Origin: Oscillospiraceae bacterium
GTDB taxonomy: Bacteria > Bacillota_A > Clostridia > Oscillospirales > Oscillospiraceae
Reading direction: 5' to 3'
Assembly: GCA_017550765.1 (NCBI GenBank)
Contig: JAFZOC010000335.1
Location: 1-10,689 of the forward strand
DNA: 10,689 nt
Positions 1 to 6,043 of this stretch are shown piece by piece. Numbering within the stretch: position 1 is the first letter of the stretch; each line of letters starts with the position of its first letter. A model generated the notes under the pieces. That model saw nothing but the letters and a program-made list of their open reading frames with translations, made no database searches and was not told the origin of the DNA. The translations under genes were made by a program, and so were the position numbers.

Positions 1-622
1 CCTCGATCAGTTCCGCGCTCTTCCCTTCCAAAATCAGCAGCGCCTGCTGCATGCGGCTGCGGTAATCCTCCGCGCTGCTGTCCTTCAGGCACCAGCCCGC
101 ACAGGTACCCATGTGATAATTCAGGCAGGGGCGTTCCTTCCCGATATCCCGAGGGAACTTTCGGGCGCAGTCCGGAAGCAGCAGCGCTCTGCTGATGGTG
201 CTGATGATATCCCTGGTCTGGCCGCGCCCGCCATAGGGGCCGAAATACCTGGCCCCATCCTTTCCGGCGCGGCTGACGATGCTCATGGAGGGGTACTCGC
301 TCTTCACATCCACACGGATGAAGGGGTAGCCCTTGTCGTCCTTGAGCAGGATGTTGTAATGAGGCTTGTGGCGTTTGATCAGGGAGTTCTCCAGGACCAG
401 CGCCTCGAACTCGCTGGAGGCGACGATGACGTTGAAGTCGGCCACCTTCTCCACCATGGCCGCCACTTTGGGCAGGTGCTCGCCGTGGAAATAGCTGCTG
501 ACCCGGTCTTTCAGGCGCTTGGCCTTGCCCACGTAGATGACCTCGCTGTGTTCGTCCAGCATGATATACACGCCGGGCAGCAGCGGCAGCCTATTCGCTT
601 TTTCCCGAAGAACATCCAGCAT
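1..622 (-). CDS. uvrC: UvrABC system protein C, excinuclease subunit (N-terminal 207 residues, cut by the window edge)
   Basis: UvrC makes both incisions around a DNA lesion held by UvrB in nucleotide excision repair. The visible 207 residues carry the GIY-YIG nuclease domain, which makes the 3' cut: LPGVYIM at 15-21, YVGKAKRL at 30-37 and Arg40. The UvrC hallmarks YFGPYGG and PCLNYHMGTCAGWC follow. The UvrB-binding, RNase H-like and HhH domains lie beyond position 1. The start is the ATG at 622-620, because it begins the conserved reading MLDVLREKANRLPLLPGVY and has a GAGGG ribosome-binding site five bases upstream. It sits only 16 nt after the ptsH terminator, and I see no separate promoter in that gap, so it is probably fed by read-through or by a promoter I cannot recognise. 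Identity is near certain. Confidence 0.96.
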   Translation of the reverse strand, partial: MLDVLREKANRLPLLPGVYIMLDEHSEVIYVGKAKRLKDRVSSYFHGEHLPKVAAMVEKVADFNVIVASSEFEALVLENSLIKRHKPHYNILLKDDKGYPFIRVDVKSEYPSMSIVSRAGKDGARYFGPYGGRGQTRDIISTISRALLLPDCARKFPRDIGKERPCLNYHMGTCAGWCLKDSSAEDYRSRMQQALLILEGKSAELIE

Positions 623-638
623 GTCTACCCTCGATCTG

Positions 639-669
639 AAAAAAGGGGTGTGCTCAGCGCACACCCCTT
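639..669 (-). terminator. Rho-independent terminator downstream of ptsH
   Basis: A perfect 11-bp stem (arms 643-653 and 659-669) with a 5-nt loop at 654-658 is followed on the minus strand by six T residues (644-639). The T run overlaps the outer A-T pairs of the stem, as is usual. It lies 20 nt after the ptsH stop and 16 nt before the uvrC start codon, so it should end or attenuate ptsH transcripts before uvrC. Confidence 0.92.
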
Positions 670-689
670 ATCTTTCGTATGTTCAGAGA

Positions 690-953
690 TCACTCGGAGA
701 AATCAGAGTCGATCAGCTCCGAGAGCGTAGCGATGGCCGCTTCCTCATCCACGCCGTCGGCGATGATGGTGATCGCGGTCCCCTTCACGATGCCCAGAGA
801 CAGGACGCCCAGCAGGCTCTTCGCGTTGACACGCCGCTCTTCCTTCTCGACCCAGATGCTGCTCTTGAACTCGTTGGCTTTCTGGATAAAGAACGTCGCA
901 GGTCTGGCGTGGAGACCCACCTGATTGTTGATGACTACTTCCTTGGTGATCAT
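690..953 (-). CDS. ptsH: HPr family phosphocarrier protein (His15 and Ser46 both present)
   Basis: HPr relays phosphate from enzyme I to the sugar-specific EIIA proteins of the PTS. In Firmicutes it also acts as a CcpA cofactor when HPr kinase phosphorylates Ser46. The 87-residue length is normal for the family. The active-site stretch GLHARPAT places His at residue 15, and NAKSLLGVLSLG places Ser at 46, so both known phosphorylation sites are intact. That argues against a Crh-type paralog, which lacks His15. The start ATG at 953 has AAGGAG seven to eight bases upstream. It is monocistronic by appearance: its own promoter lies upstream and a strong terminator follows. Enzyme I is not next to it, so it could be the general HPr or an orphan copy. 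An HPr next to DNA-repair genes recalls the whiA-crh/hpr-uvrC neighbourhood of other Firmicutes. Confidence 0.94.
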   Translation of the reverse strand: MITKEVVINNQVGLHARPATFFIQKANEFKSSIWVEKEERRVNAKSLLGVLSLGIVKGTAITIIADGVDEEAAIATLSELIDSDFSE

Positions 954-1002
954 GCCCGCATCTCCTTATACCTTTCTCAAGATCCTCTCCAGATCCTTCG
1001 CT

Positions 1003-1031
1003 ACTTTATCAAATTTTCGACGAATCGTCAA
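1003..1031 (-). promoter_or_regulatory. SigmaA-type promoter of ptsH with extended -10
   Basis: Read on the minus strand, TTGACG (1031-1026) is separated by 17 bp from TAAAGT (1008-1003). TG lies one base before the -10, giving an extended -10. The predicted start of transcription is near 996, which gives a leader of about 40 nt that includes the AAGGAG site. A short dyad, GACGA-T-TCGTC (1019-1029), overlaps the -35 element and spacer and could bind a regulator, but its arms are only 5 bp. There is no convincing terminator between mutS2 and this promoter. Confidence 0.75.
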
Positions 1032-1087
1032 CCGCTTTTGCCTGTTTCGTGATTTTTACCATTTCCGAGCGGGGGCCGTCATCTTTT

Positions 1088-3460
1088 TTATTTCAGTTCC
1101 ACAACGGTCACGCCGGTCTCCCCTTCGCCGAAACGGCCCAGGCGGAAGGACTTGACCAGTTTGTTGCGCCGCAGCATGTCCTGCACCGCGCTGCGCAGGG
1201 CGCCGGTCCCCTTCCCGTGGATCAGTGTCACGGTCTTGAGCTTGCCCATCACGGCGCTGTCCAGGTAGCGTTCCGCCGCCAGGACCGCCTCGATCTGGTC
1301 CATGCCCCGCAGGTCCAGCTCCGAGGAGATCGCAGCGCTGCGCAGCGTGGCGCCGGTGGAAGCGACGCTCTTCCTGGTCTTCGCCGCGACGCCCTCCAGC
1401 AGCAGCACCTCGTCCTCCTTCGCGGTCACGTTCATGATGCCGGCCCGGAGCGTCAGGACCCGGTCCGCAGAGACGGAGACGACCTCCGCTTTCAGGCCCA
1501 TGGACTTGATCTGGACCGTGTCACCGGGGCGCACGGGCCGGGAGGAGATCTGCTCCTCCGACGGGGCGCTCTCCTGCTCCCGCAGGGCCTCCTCCGAACG
1601 GTTCAGACGTCTGCGCATCTCGCTGCGCGCCTCGTTGATGCGCTGGATGTCCTCTTCCTCGTTGGCCCTCCGGCGCATCTCGTCCAGCTCCCGGAAGGTG
1701 GCCTCGGCGGTCTCCCGGGCCTCCCGGATGATCCGCTCCGCCTCGCGCCGCGCCTTCTGGTCGGACTTGTCCAGCCGCACCTCCAGCTCTGCCCGCAGGA
1801 AGGACGCCTTCTTCGCCTGTTCTTCCGCCTCCCGCAGACGCTTGGCCGCCTCCTCCCGGTCCTTCTCCAGCAGCAGGCGGGTCTGCTCCAGCTTCTCGAT
1901 CGTTGCCTCAAAACTGGCGCTGTCGGTGCTGACCCGGGACTTGGCGTCCTCGATGATGTCCTCCCCCAGGCCCAGGCGCTTGGAGATGGCGAAGGCGTTG
2001 GACTTGCCGGGGATGCCCACCAGCAGCCGATAGGTGGGGCGCAGGGTCTCCACATCGAACTCACAGGAGGCGTTCTGCACCCCCGGCTGGTTGGTAGCGA
2101 AGACCTTCAGTTCCGCATAGTGGGTGGTGGCTGCGATCATGGCGCCCTTCTGACGGGCGTACTCGATGATGGCGATCGCCAGCGCCGCGCCCTCGGTGGG
2201 GTCTGTGCCGGCGCCCAGCTCGTCGAAGAGCAGGAGGGAATGCTCGTCGCACTCGTCCAGCATGCTGACGATGTTGGTCATATGGGCCGAGAAGGTGGAC
2301 AGGGACTGCTCGATACTCTGCTCGTCCCCGATGTCGGCCAGGATATGCTTGAAGACGGGCAGGGTGCTGCCGTCGGCGGCGGGGATATGCAGACCGCACT
2401 GGTTCATGGCGGCCAGGAGCCCGATCGTTTTGAGCGAGACGGTCTTGCCGCCGGTGTTGGGGCCGGTGATCACCAGCGTGTCGAAAGCGCTGCCCAGCTC
2501 CACGTCGATGGGGACCGCCTTGGCCTGGTCCAGCAGCGGATGCCGCGCCCGGCGCAGGGAGATGCCCTCCCCTTCCAGGCTCGCCGCCTGACAGTCCAGC
2601 TTGTAGCTGAGCTTGGCCTTGGCGAAGATCAGGTCCAGCCGCACCAGCAGGTCGAAGTCCGAGTCGATGTCCGAGCGGTGCTCGGCGCAGTCGGCGGAGA
2701 GCTCGGCCAGGATCCGCTCGATCTCCAGCTTCTCCTTCGCGCTCAGCTCGCGCAGCTCGTTGTTGGCCTTCACCGCCGCCATGGGCTCTACGAACAGGGT
2801 CATGCCCGAGGCGGAAATATCGTGCACCAGGCCGGGCACCGCGCCCTTGTGATCGGCCTTCACCGGCACCACGAAGCGGTCGGAGCGCATGGTGATGATC
2901 GGCTCCTGCAGCGCTTTGGCATAGGACGGCGAAGAGAGGATCTTCTGCAGCGCTTCCCGGGCCCGGGCAGCCGCCGCGCGGATCTTCCGCCGGATGTCGG
3001 CCAGCTCCGGCGAGGCGCCATCCGCGATCTCATCTTCTCCCAGGATGGAGGTGTTGATCTTCTCTTCCAGATGTTTGTTCGCCCGCAGCGCGTGGAACAG
3101 GGAGTCGATGCAGGTGGCCCCCACGCTGTCGTCGGCCAGATAGCCGCGCACCAGGCGCGCGCACTGGAGCACCCGGGCGATATCGAGCAGTTCCCGGGTG
3201 TTGAGCGCGCCGCCCAGATCGGCCCGGGCAAGCGATGCCCGCACATCTTTCACGCCGGAGAAGCTGGGGCTGCCGCGCACCACCATCATGGTCTTGGCAG
3301 CCGTGGTCTCATCCAGACGGCGCTGGACCTCCGCAGGCTCCGCGGAGGGCGTCAGCAGCAGGGAGCGCTCCTTTGCCGTGTCGCCCACAGCCTGGGTGGA
3401 GAGCATCTGCAGCACCTGGGGCAGCTCCAGGGTATTCAGGGATCTCTCAAAAAAAGACAT
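1088..3460 (-). CDS. mutS2: Endonuclease MutS2 (MutS-family ATPase with C-terminal Smr domain)
   Basis: MutS2 is a dimeric ABC-type ATPase. It lacks the mismatch-recognition domain of MutS1, suppresses recombination, and in B. subtilis has been reported to act on collided ribosomes. Counting from the start chosen here (790 aa, normal length), the core and clamp helices come first. Walker A GPNTGGKT is at 333-340, Walker B LLLFDELGAGTD at 409-420 and a helix-forming, highly charged coiled coil at about 515-640. A small beta domain (RPGDTVQI onward, about 645-690) precedes the Smr nuclease domain with LDLRG at 715-719 and HGKGTG at 748-753. All key motifs are intact. I prefer the ATG at 3460 because GGAG lies seven bases upstream of it; the ATG at 3466 (two residues longer) would leave almost no spacing. 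It follows recO by about 50 nt in the same run. Confidence 0.96.
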   Translation of the reverse strand: MSFFERSLNTLELPQVLQMLSTQAVGDTAKERSLLLTPSAEPAEVQRRLDETTAAKTMMVVRGSPSFSGVKDVRASLARADLGGALNTRELLDIARVLQCARLVRGYLADDSVGATCIDSLFHALRANKHLEEKINTSILGEDEIADGASPELADIRRKIRAAAARAREALQKILSSPSYAKALQEPIITMRSDRFVVPVKADHKGAVPGLVHDISASGMTLFVEPMAAVKANNELRELSAKEKLEIERILAELSADCAEHRSDIDSDFDLLVRLDLIFAKAKLSYKLDCQAASLEGEGISLRRARHPLLDQAKAVPIDVELGSAFDTLVITGPNTGGKTVSLKTIGLLAAMNQCGLHIPAADGSTLPVFKHILADIGDEQSIEQSLSTFSAHMTNIVSMLDECDEHSLLLFDELGAGTDPTEGAALAIAIIEYARQKGAMIAATTHYAELKVFATNQPGVQNASCEFDVETLRPTYRLLVGIPGKSNAFAISKRLGLGEDIIEDAKSRVSTDSASFEATIEKLEQTRLLLEKDREEAAKRLREAEEQAKKASFLRAELEVRLDKSDQKARREAERIIREARETAEATFRELDEMRRRANEEEDIQRINEARSEMRRRLNRSEEALREQESAPSEEQISSRPVRPGDTVQIKSMGLKAEVVSVSADRVLTLRAGIMNVTAKEDEVLLLEGVAAKTRKSVASTGATLRSAAISSELDLRGMDQIEAVLAAERYLDSAVMGKLKTVTLIHGKGTGALRSAVQDMLRRNKLVKSFRLGRFGEGETGVTVVELK

Positions 3461-3482
3461 GGTCATTCTCCGTTTTCTCTAT

Positions 3483-3501
3483 GGCGGCCAAACGGGCCGC
3501 C
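3483..3501 (-). other. GC-rich hairpin in the recO-mutS2 spacer
   Basis: Perfect 7-bp arms GGCGGCC (3483-3489) and GGCCGCC (3495-3501) surround a 5-nt loop, about 10 nt downstream of the recO stop and just upstream of the mutS2 ribosome-binding site. No T run follows on either strand, so I do not call it a terminator. It could be a processing or stability element in the recO-mutS2 mRNA, or chance in GC-rich DNA. Confidence 0.4.
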
Positions 3502-3511
3502 TATCCTCGTC

Positions 3512-4279
3512 TCAGTCCTCTGTCCCGGCGGACGAAAGGTCCTCGAACTGTTTGTAGTAGGCAAGGGTCGCGAAGCTGCGCTCCGCATGGGCGCGGAGAT
3601 AGAGCTCCGTCGCCCGGGAGAGGCTCTTCAGCGCCGGGCCGTCCACTGCAAACGAGAGCAGTCTCTTCGCCGGCGCCGACACGATATAGCGCATGGCCGA
3701 GAGCGCGCCGTCCTTCAGCGGGACGCCGTCCCAGGATGCGCGGCGGCAGCTCCGACAGCAGATCGTCCCGTCCGAGGGCGAGAGGATCGGATCTTCCGGC
3801 TCGCCCTTGCCGCAGACGGCGCAGGCGCTGAGCTCCGGTCTGAAACCGGTCAGACACATCAGACGCAGCTCGAAAGCGGCCTTGATCTTTTCCTGTGCCG
3901 CGAGCCCATTGCTCAAAGCATAAAGCGAGTTGAGCCCCAGCTGCAGGAGCGCGGGGTCCGGCTCATCCTCGACCGCAAAGGTCTCCAGGCACTCGGCGAG
4001 ATAGCTCCCCAGCGCGAGCCGCTCGATATCCTGCCGCAGTCCGTCGAAGCCTTCGAGGACGCTCCCCTCGTTCACCGTCCACTTCCCCTTGTTCCCGAAC
4101 AGGGTCAGCTCCGACCAGGTGAGCATCTGGGTGGCGGCGGCGGTCCGGCTGCTCTTGCGCAGGGCGCCGCGGGCTTTGGCGGTGATCTTCCCGTTCGACT
4201 CGGTCAGGACGGTCAGGATCCTATCCGCTTCCTTGTATCGGACCTCCCGCAGGATGAGGCCCCTGGTGGTATCGAACAT
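3512..4279 (-). CDS. recO: DNA repair protein RecO
   Basis: RecO anneals single-stranded DNA and, with RecR and RecF, helps load RecA at gaps coated with SSB. The 255-residue protein has the usual length. The N-terminal OB fold covers roughly residues 1-80 and opens with the typical TRGLILREVRYKEADRI and a KITAKARGALRKSS loop. A mainly helical C-terminal domain holds a zinc-binding site with Cys153, Cys156, Cys175 and Cys178 (CAVC and CRSC). GFRPEL before the zinc site is also typical. The ATG at 4279 lies 13 nt after the yqzL stop. Its ribosome-binding site (GGGA, about 9 nt upstream) is modest, so coupling to yqzL translation is likely. The order era-yqzL-recO is the standard Firmicute one, which supports the name beyond the sequence itself. 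Confidence 0.93.
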   Translation of the reverse strand: MFDTTRGLILREVRYKEADRILTVLTESNGKITAKARGALRKSSRTAAATQMLTWSELTLFGNKGKWTVNEGSVLEGFDGLRQDIERLALGSYLAECLETFAVEDEPDPALLQLGLNSLYALSNGLAAQEKIKAAFELRLMCLTGFRPELSACAVCGKGEPEDPILSPSDGTICCRSCRRASWDGVPLKDGALSAMRYIVSAPAKRLLSFAVDGPALKSLSRATELYLRAHAERSFATLAYYKQFEDLSSAGTED

Positions 4280-4292
4280 CGTATGTATCCCA

Positions 4293-4439
4293 TCAGTCCT
4301 CGGCCCGGGGCGCCTCCCCCAGGCCGTCTTTCGTAGCTTCTCGCTCCCTGCCGCGAGCCCTCTCGTAACTGCGGTAGAGCATATAGAACGCCGGTCCGCC
4401 GGTCTCGGCGAAGGCTGTCCAGATGTCGTCCAGATCCAT
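4293..4439 (-). CDS. yqzL: YqzL-like small protein (48 aa)
   Basis: A 48-residue reading frame runs from the ATG at 4439 to TGA at 4295-4293, between era and recO. It starts MDLDDIWTAFAETGGPAFYM and ends in a charged tail rich in Arg, Glu and Asp. The N-terminal pattern (a short acidic helix with Trp, then ETG, then an aromatic Y/L segment) matches what I know of the YqzL family, which sits between era and recO in Bacillus and Clostridia. A good AGAGGTGA ribosome-binding site precedes the ATG with six-base spacing. Function is unknown in the family. The match of position, size and N-terminal motif makes it a real gene rather than a chance frame. The longer minus-strand frame across this stretch (4213-4494) runs through the recO start and is a shadow. 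Confidence 0.82.
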   Translation of the reverse strand: MDLDDIWTAFAETGGPAFYMLYRSYERARGREREATKDGLGEAPRAED

Positions 4440-4530
4440 CGCGATCACCTCTGCCACTAGTTTGCGCAGAGCGGCGGGACGCGATGAAGACCATTTTCTG
4501 TCGATCGCGCCGCCGATCGGCAGATGGCGA

Positions 4531-4549
4531 TGCGCGGCGATCCCGCGCA
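4531..4549 (-). other. GC-rich hairpin in the era-yqzL spacer
   Basis: Arms TGCGCGG (4531-4537) and CCGCGCA (4543-4549) form a perfect 7-bp stem with a 5-nt loop, 18 nt after the era stop. Further GATCG/CGATC-containing palindromes follow toward 4500, so the 128-nt spacer could fold extensively. There is no T run, so it is not a canonical terminator. I see no other gene in this gap. Confidence 0.4.
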
Positions 4550-4567
4550 GCCGGCGTCAGGCCGCGG

Positions 4568-5455
4568 TCACTGTTCGGTGTAGCCGAAATTGCGCAGCTG
4601 CGCCATGCGGTCGCCCCAGTTCTCCTTTACCTTGACCCAGGTCTGCAGGAAGACTTTGGCTCCCAGGAAGGCCTCCATGTCCACGCGGGCCAGCTCGCCG
4701 ACCTTTTTGAGCATGGCGCCCTTTTTGCCGATGATGATGCCCTTGTGTCTCTCCTTCTCGCAGAAGATCGTGGCCTCGATCTCCACGACGCCGTCCTCCC
4801 GCTCGGTGAAGCGGCCGATCTCCACGGCGGTGCCGTGGGGGATCTCCTTGTCCAGGCACTGCAGCAGCTTCTCCCGCACCAGCTCCGCGCAGATCTGCCG
4901 TTCGGGCTGGTCGGTGATCATGTCGTCCGGGAAGAGGTGCGGGCCCTCCGAGGCATACTTGTCCAGCTCCCTGAGGAGCTCCTCCAGCCCGTCGCCGGTC
5001 TTGGCCGAGATGGGCAGGATCGCGTCGAAGCTGTGGGCCTGGGCATAGAGCGCCATGACCTCCAGGAGCCGGGACTTGTCCACGGTGTCGATCTTGTTGA
5101 TGACCAGGATCGCCGGGGCGCCGGTCTGCCGGATGCGCTCGATCAGCGCGGTCTCCTGGGGACCGATGGCCGCCACCGGCTCTACCAGCAGCAGCACGCA
5201 GTCCACATTCGCCACGCTCTCCTTCACCACGTTCACCATGTAGTCGCCCAAGCGGGTCCTGGGCTTGTGGAAGCCCGGCGTGTCCAGCAGGACGAACTGG
5301 GTCTCCCCCCGTTCCACGATCGCCGTGATGCGGTTGCGGGTGGTCTGGGGCTTGCTGGATACGATCGCGACCTTCTCCCCCACCAGGGCGTTGGTCAGCG
5401 TGGACTTGCCCACGTTGGGCCGTCCGCATAATGTGATCATTGCCGACTTGGTCAT
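4568..5455 (-). CDS. era: GTPase Era
   Basis: Era is an essential GTPase that binds the 3' end of 16S rRNA during 30S subunit assembly. Length is 295 aa, as expected. The GTPase domain has G1 GRPNVGKS (11-18), the switch-I signature SSKPQTTRNRI (33-43), G3 DTPG (58-61), G4 NKID (120-123) and G5 SAK (150-152). The C-terminal KH domain, which grips the rRNA, shows GIIIGKKGA at 239-247. All catalytic and binding motifs are intact. The ATG at 5455 has GGGAG seven bases upstream. It lies 55 nt after ybeY, which acts on the same rRNA end, and upstream of yqzL-recO. In B. subtilis dgkA and cdd separate ybeY from era; here they are absent. Confidence 0.97.
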   Translation of the reverse strand: MTKSAMITLCGRPNVGKSTLTNALVGEKVAIVSSKPQTTRNRITAIVERGETQFVLLDTPGFHKPRTRLGDYMVNVVKESVANVDCVLLLVEPVAAIGPQETALIERIRQTGAPAILVINKIDTVDKSRLLEVMALYAQAHSFDAILPISAKTGDGLEELLRELDKYASEGPHLFPDDMITDQPERQICAELVREKLLQCLDKEIPHGTAVEIGRFTEREDGVVEIEATIFCEKERHKGIIIGKKGAMLKKVGELARVDMEAFLGAKVFLQTWVKVKENWGDRMAQLRNFGYTEQ

Positions 5456-5510
5456 TGTTTTTCTCCCGTCGTTCTTATCAGTATAACTTCAGAATAGCTG
5501 GAAATGTATC

Positions 5511-5990
5511 CTATTCGTCGCCCATGATGGCCTTTTCCCGGGCGCGCATGGCCGCTTTCATCGCGCCCTCGTCCACATGGTCGTAGCCCAGCAGGTGCAG
5601 GACCGAGTGGACCGTCAGATACCGGATCTCCCGGGCGAAGCCGTGGCCCAGTTCTTCCCCCTGCTCCTCACAGCGCGGGATAGAGATCATCATATCCCCC
5701 AAAAGCACCGCGCCGCTGTCCAGATCCCGCTCGCAGGCGTCCGGATCGAACGCGCCGGGCTCCAGCTCGTTCAGTGGAAAGGACAGCACGTCCGTGGCCC
5801 GGTCGACTCCGCGGTACTGGGCGTTGATCTCCCGGATCCCCGGGTCGTCAGTTAACATAACTGATATATAACAAGTTACGTCTACTCTTTCCGCATCCAG
5901 CGCCATGACGGCCGCCTGCCGGATGAGGCGCGCGGCGTTGGGATGGCCAAGGCCCTTGACCGCCCGGCTCACTTCGATCAGATGTTCCAT
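5511..5990 (-). CDS. ybeY: Endoribonuclease YbeY (16S rRNA maturation)
   Basis: YbeY is a metal-dependent single-strand RNase involved in 16S rRNA 3'-end maturation and ribosome quality control. The 159-residue protein has the family signature HSVLHLLGYDH, giving zinc ligands His128, His132 and His138. The conserved RATDVLSFP at 64-72 and GDMMIS at 98-103 are also present. The ATG at 5990 begins a normal-length protein, with AAAGGA about ten bases upstream, slightly farther than ideal. It stands 53 nt after phoH and 55 nt before era, both functional partners in ribosome maturation. Residues 35-47 are encoded almost entirely by A/T-ending codons, unlike the rest of the gene; see the separate entry on that patch. 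Confidence 0.95.
   Translation of the reverse strand: MEHLIEVSRAVKGLGHPNAARLIRQAAVMALDAERVDVTCYISVMLTDDPGIREINAQYRGVDRATDVLSFPLNELEPGAFDPDACERDLDSGAVLLGDMMISIPRCEEQGEELGHGFAREIRYLTVHSVLHLLGYDHVDEGAMKAAMRAREKAIMGDE
5848..5873 (-). promoter_or_regulatory. AT-rich palindrome with extended -10-like sequence inside ybeY
   Basis: Within ybeY a perfect dyad TCAGTTA-TGT-TAACTGA (5864-5848, minus strand) lies directly after TGTTATATA (5873-5865), which resembles an extended -10 (TG, one base, TATATA). A transcript would start near 5858, inside the dyad, the usual place for an operator. No good -35 is visible 16-18 bp upstream. It could supply vegetative expression of era and recO, or it may only be a codon-usage anomaly. 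Confidence 0.3.
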
Positions 5991-6043
5991 CGTCGTCCGT
6001 TCCTTTCGTTCACGTCCTGTCTTTCCCGCCCAGGCTCGTCCCC

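Noticed and set aside
1028..1045. Possible catabolite-responsive (cre) element upstream of ptsH around CAAAAGCGGTTGAC
   Set aside because: Only the central AA-CG-T positions fit; the outer TG and CA pairs of the cre consensus are missing.
3483..3501. Rho-independent terminator between recO and mutS2
   Set aside because: The stem is good but no T run follows on either strand.
1049..4336. A 1095-codon open frame on the plus strand, opposite mutS2 and recO
   Set aside because: It is the antisense shadow of GC-rich genes: Leu/Gly/Gln/Arg-rich, low complexity, no domain, while the minus strand encodes complete MutS2 and RecO.
4213..4494. A 93-codon minus-strand frame spanning the era-recO gap
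   Set aside because: It overlaps the recO start and all of yqzL in another frame, has no recognisable protein character and is Arg/Gly-rich as expected of a shadow.
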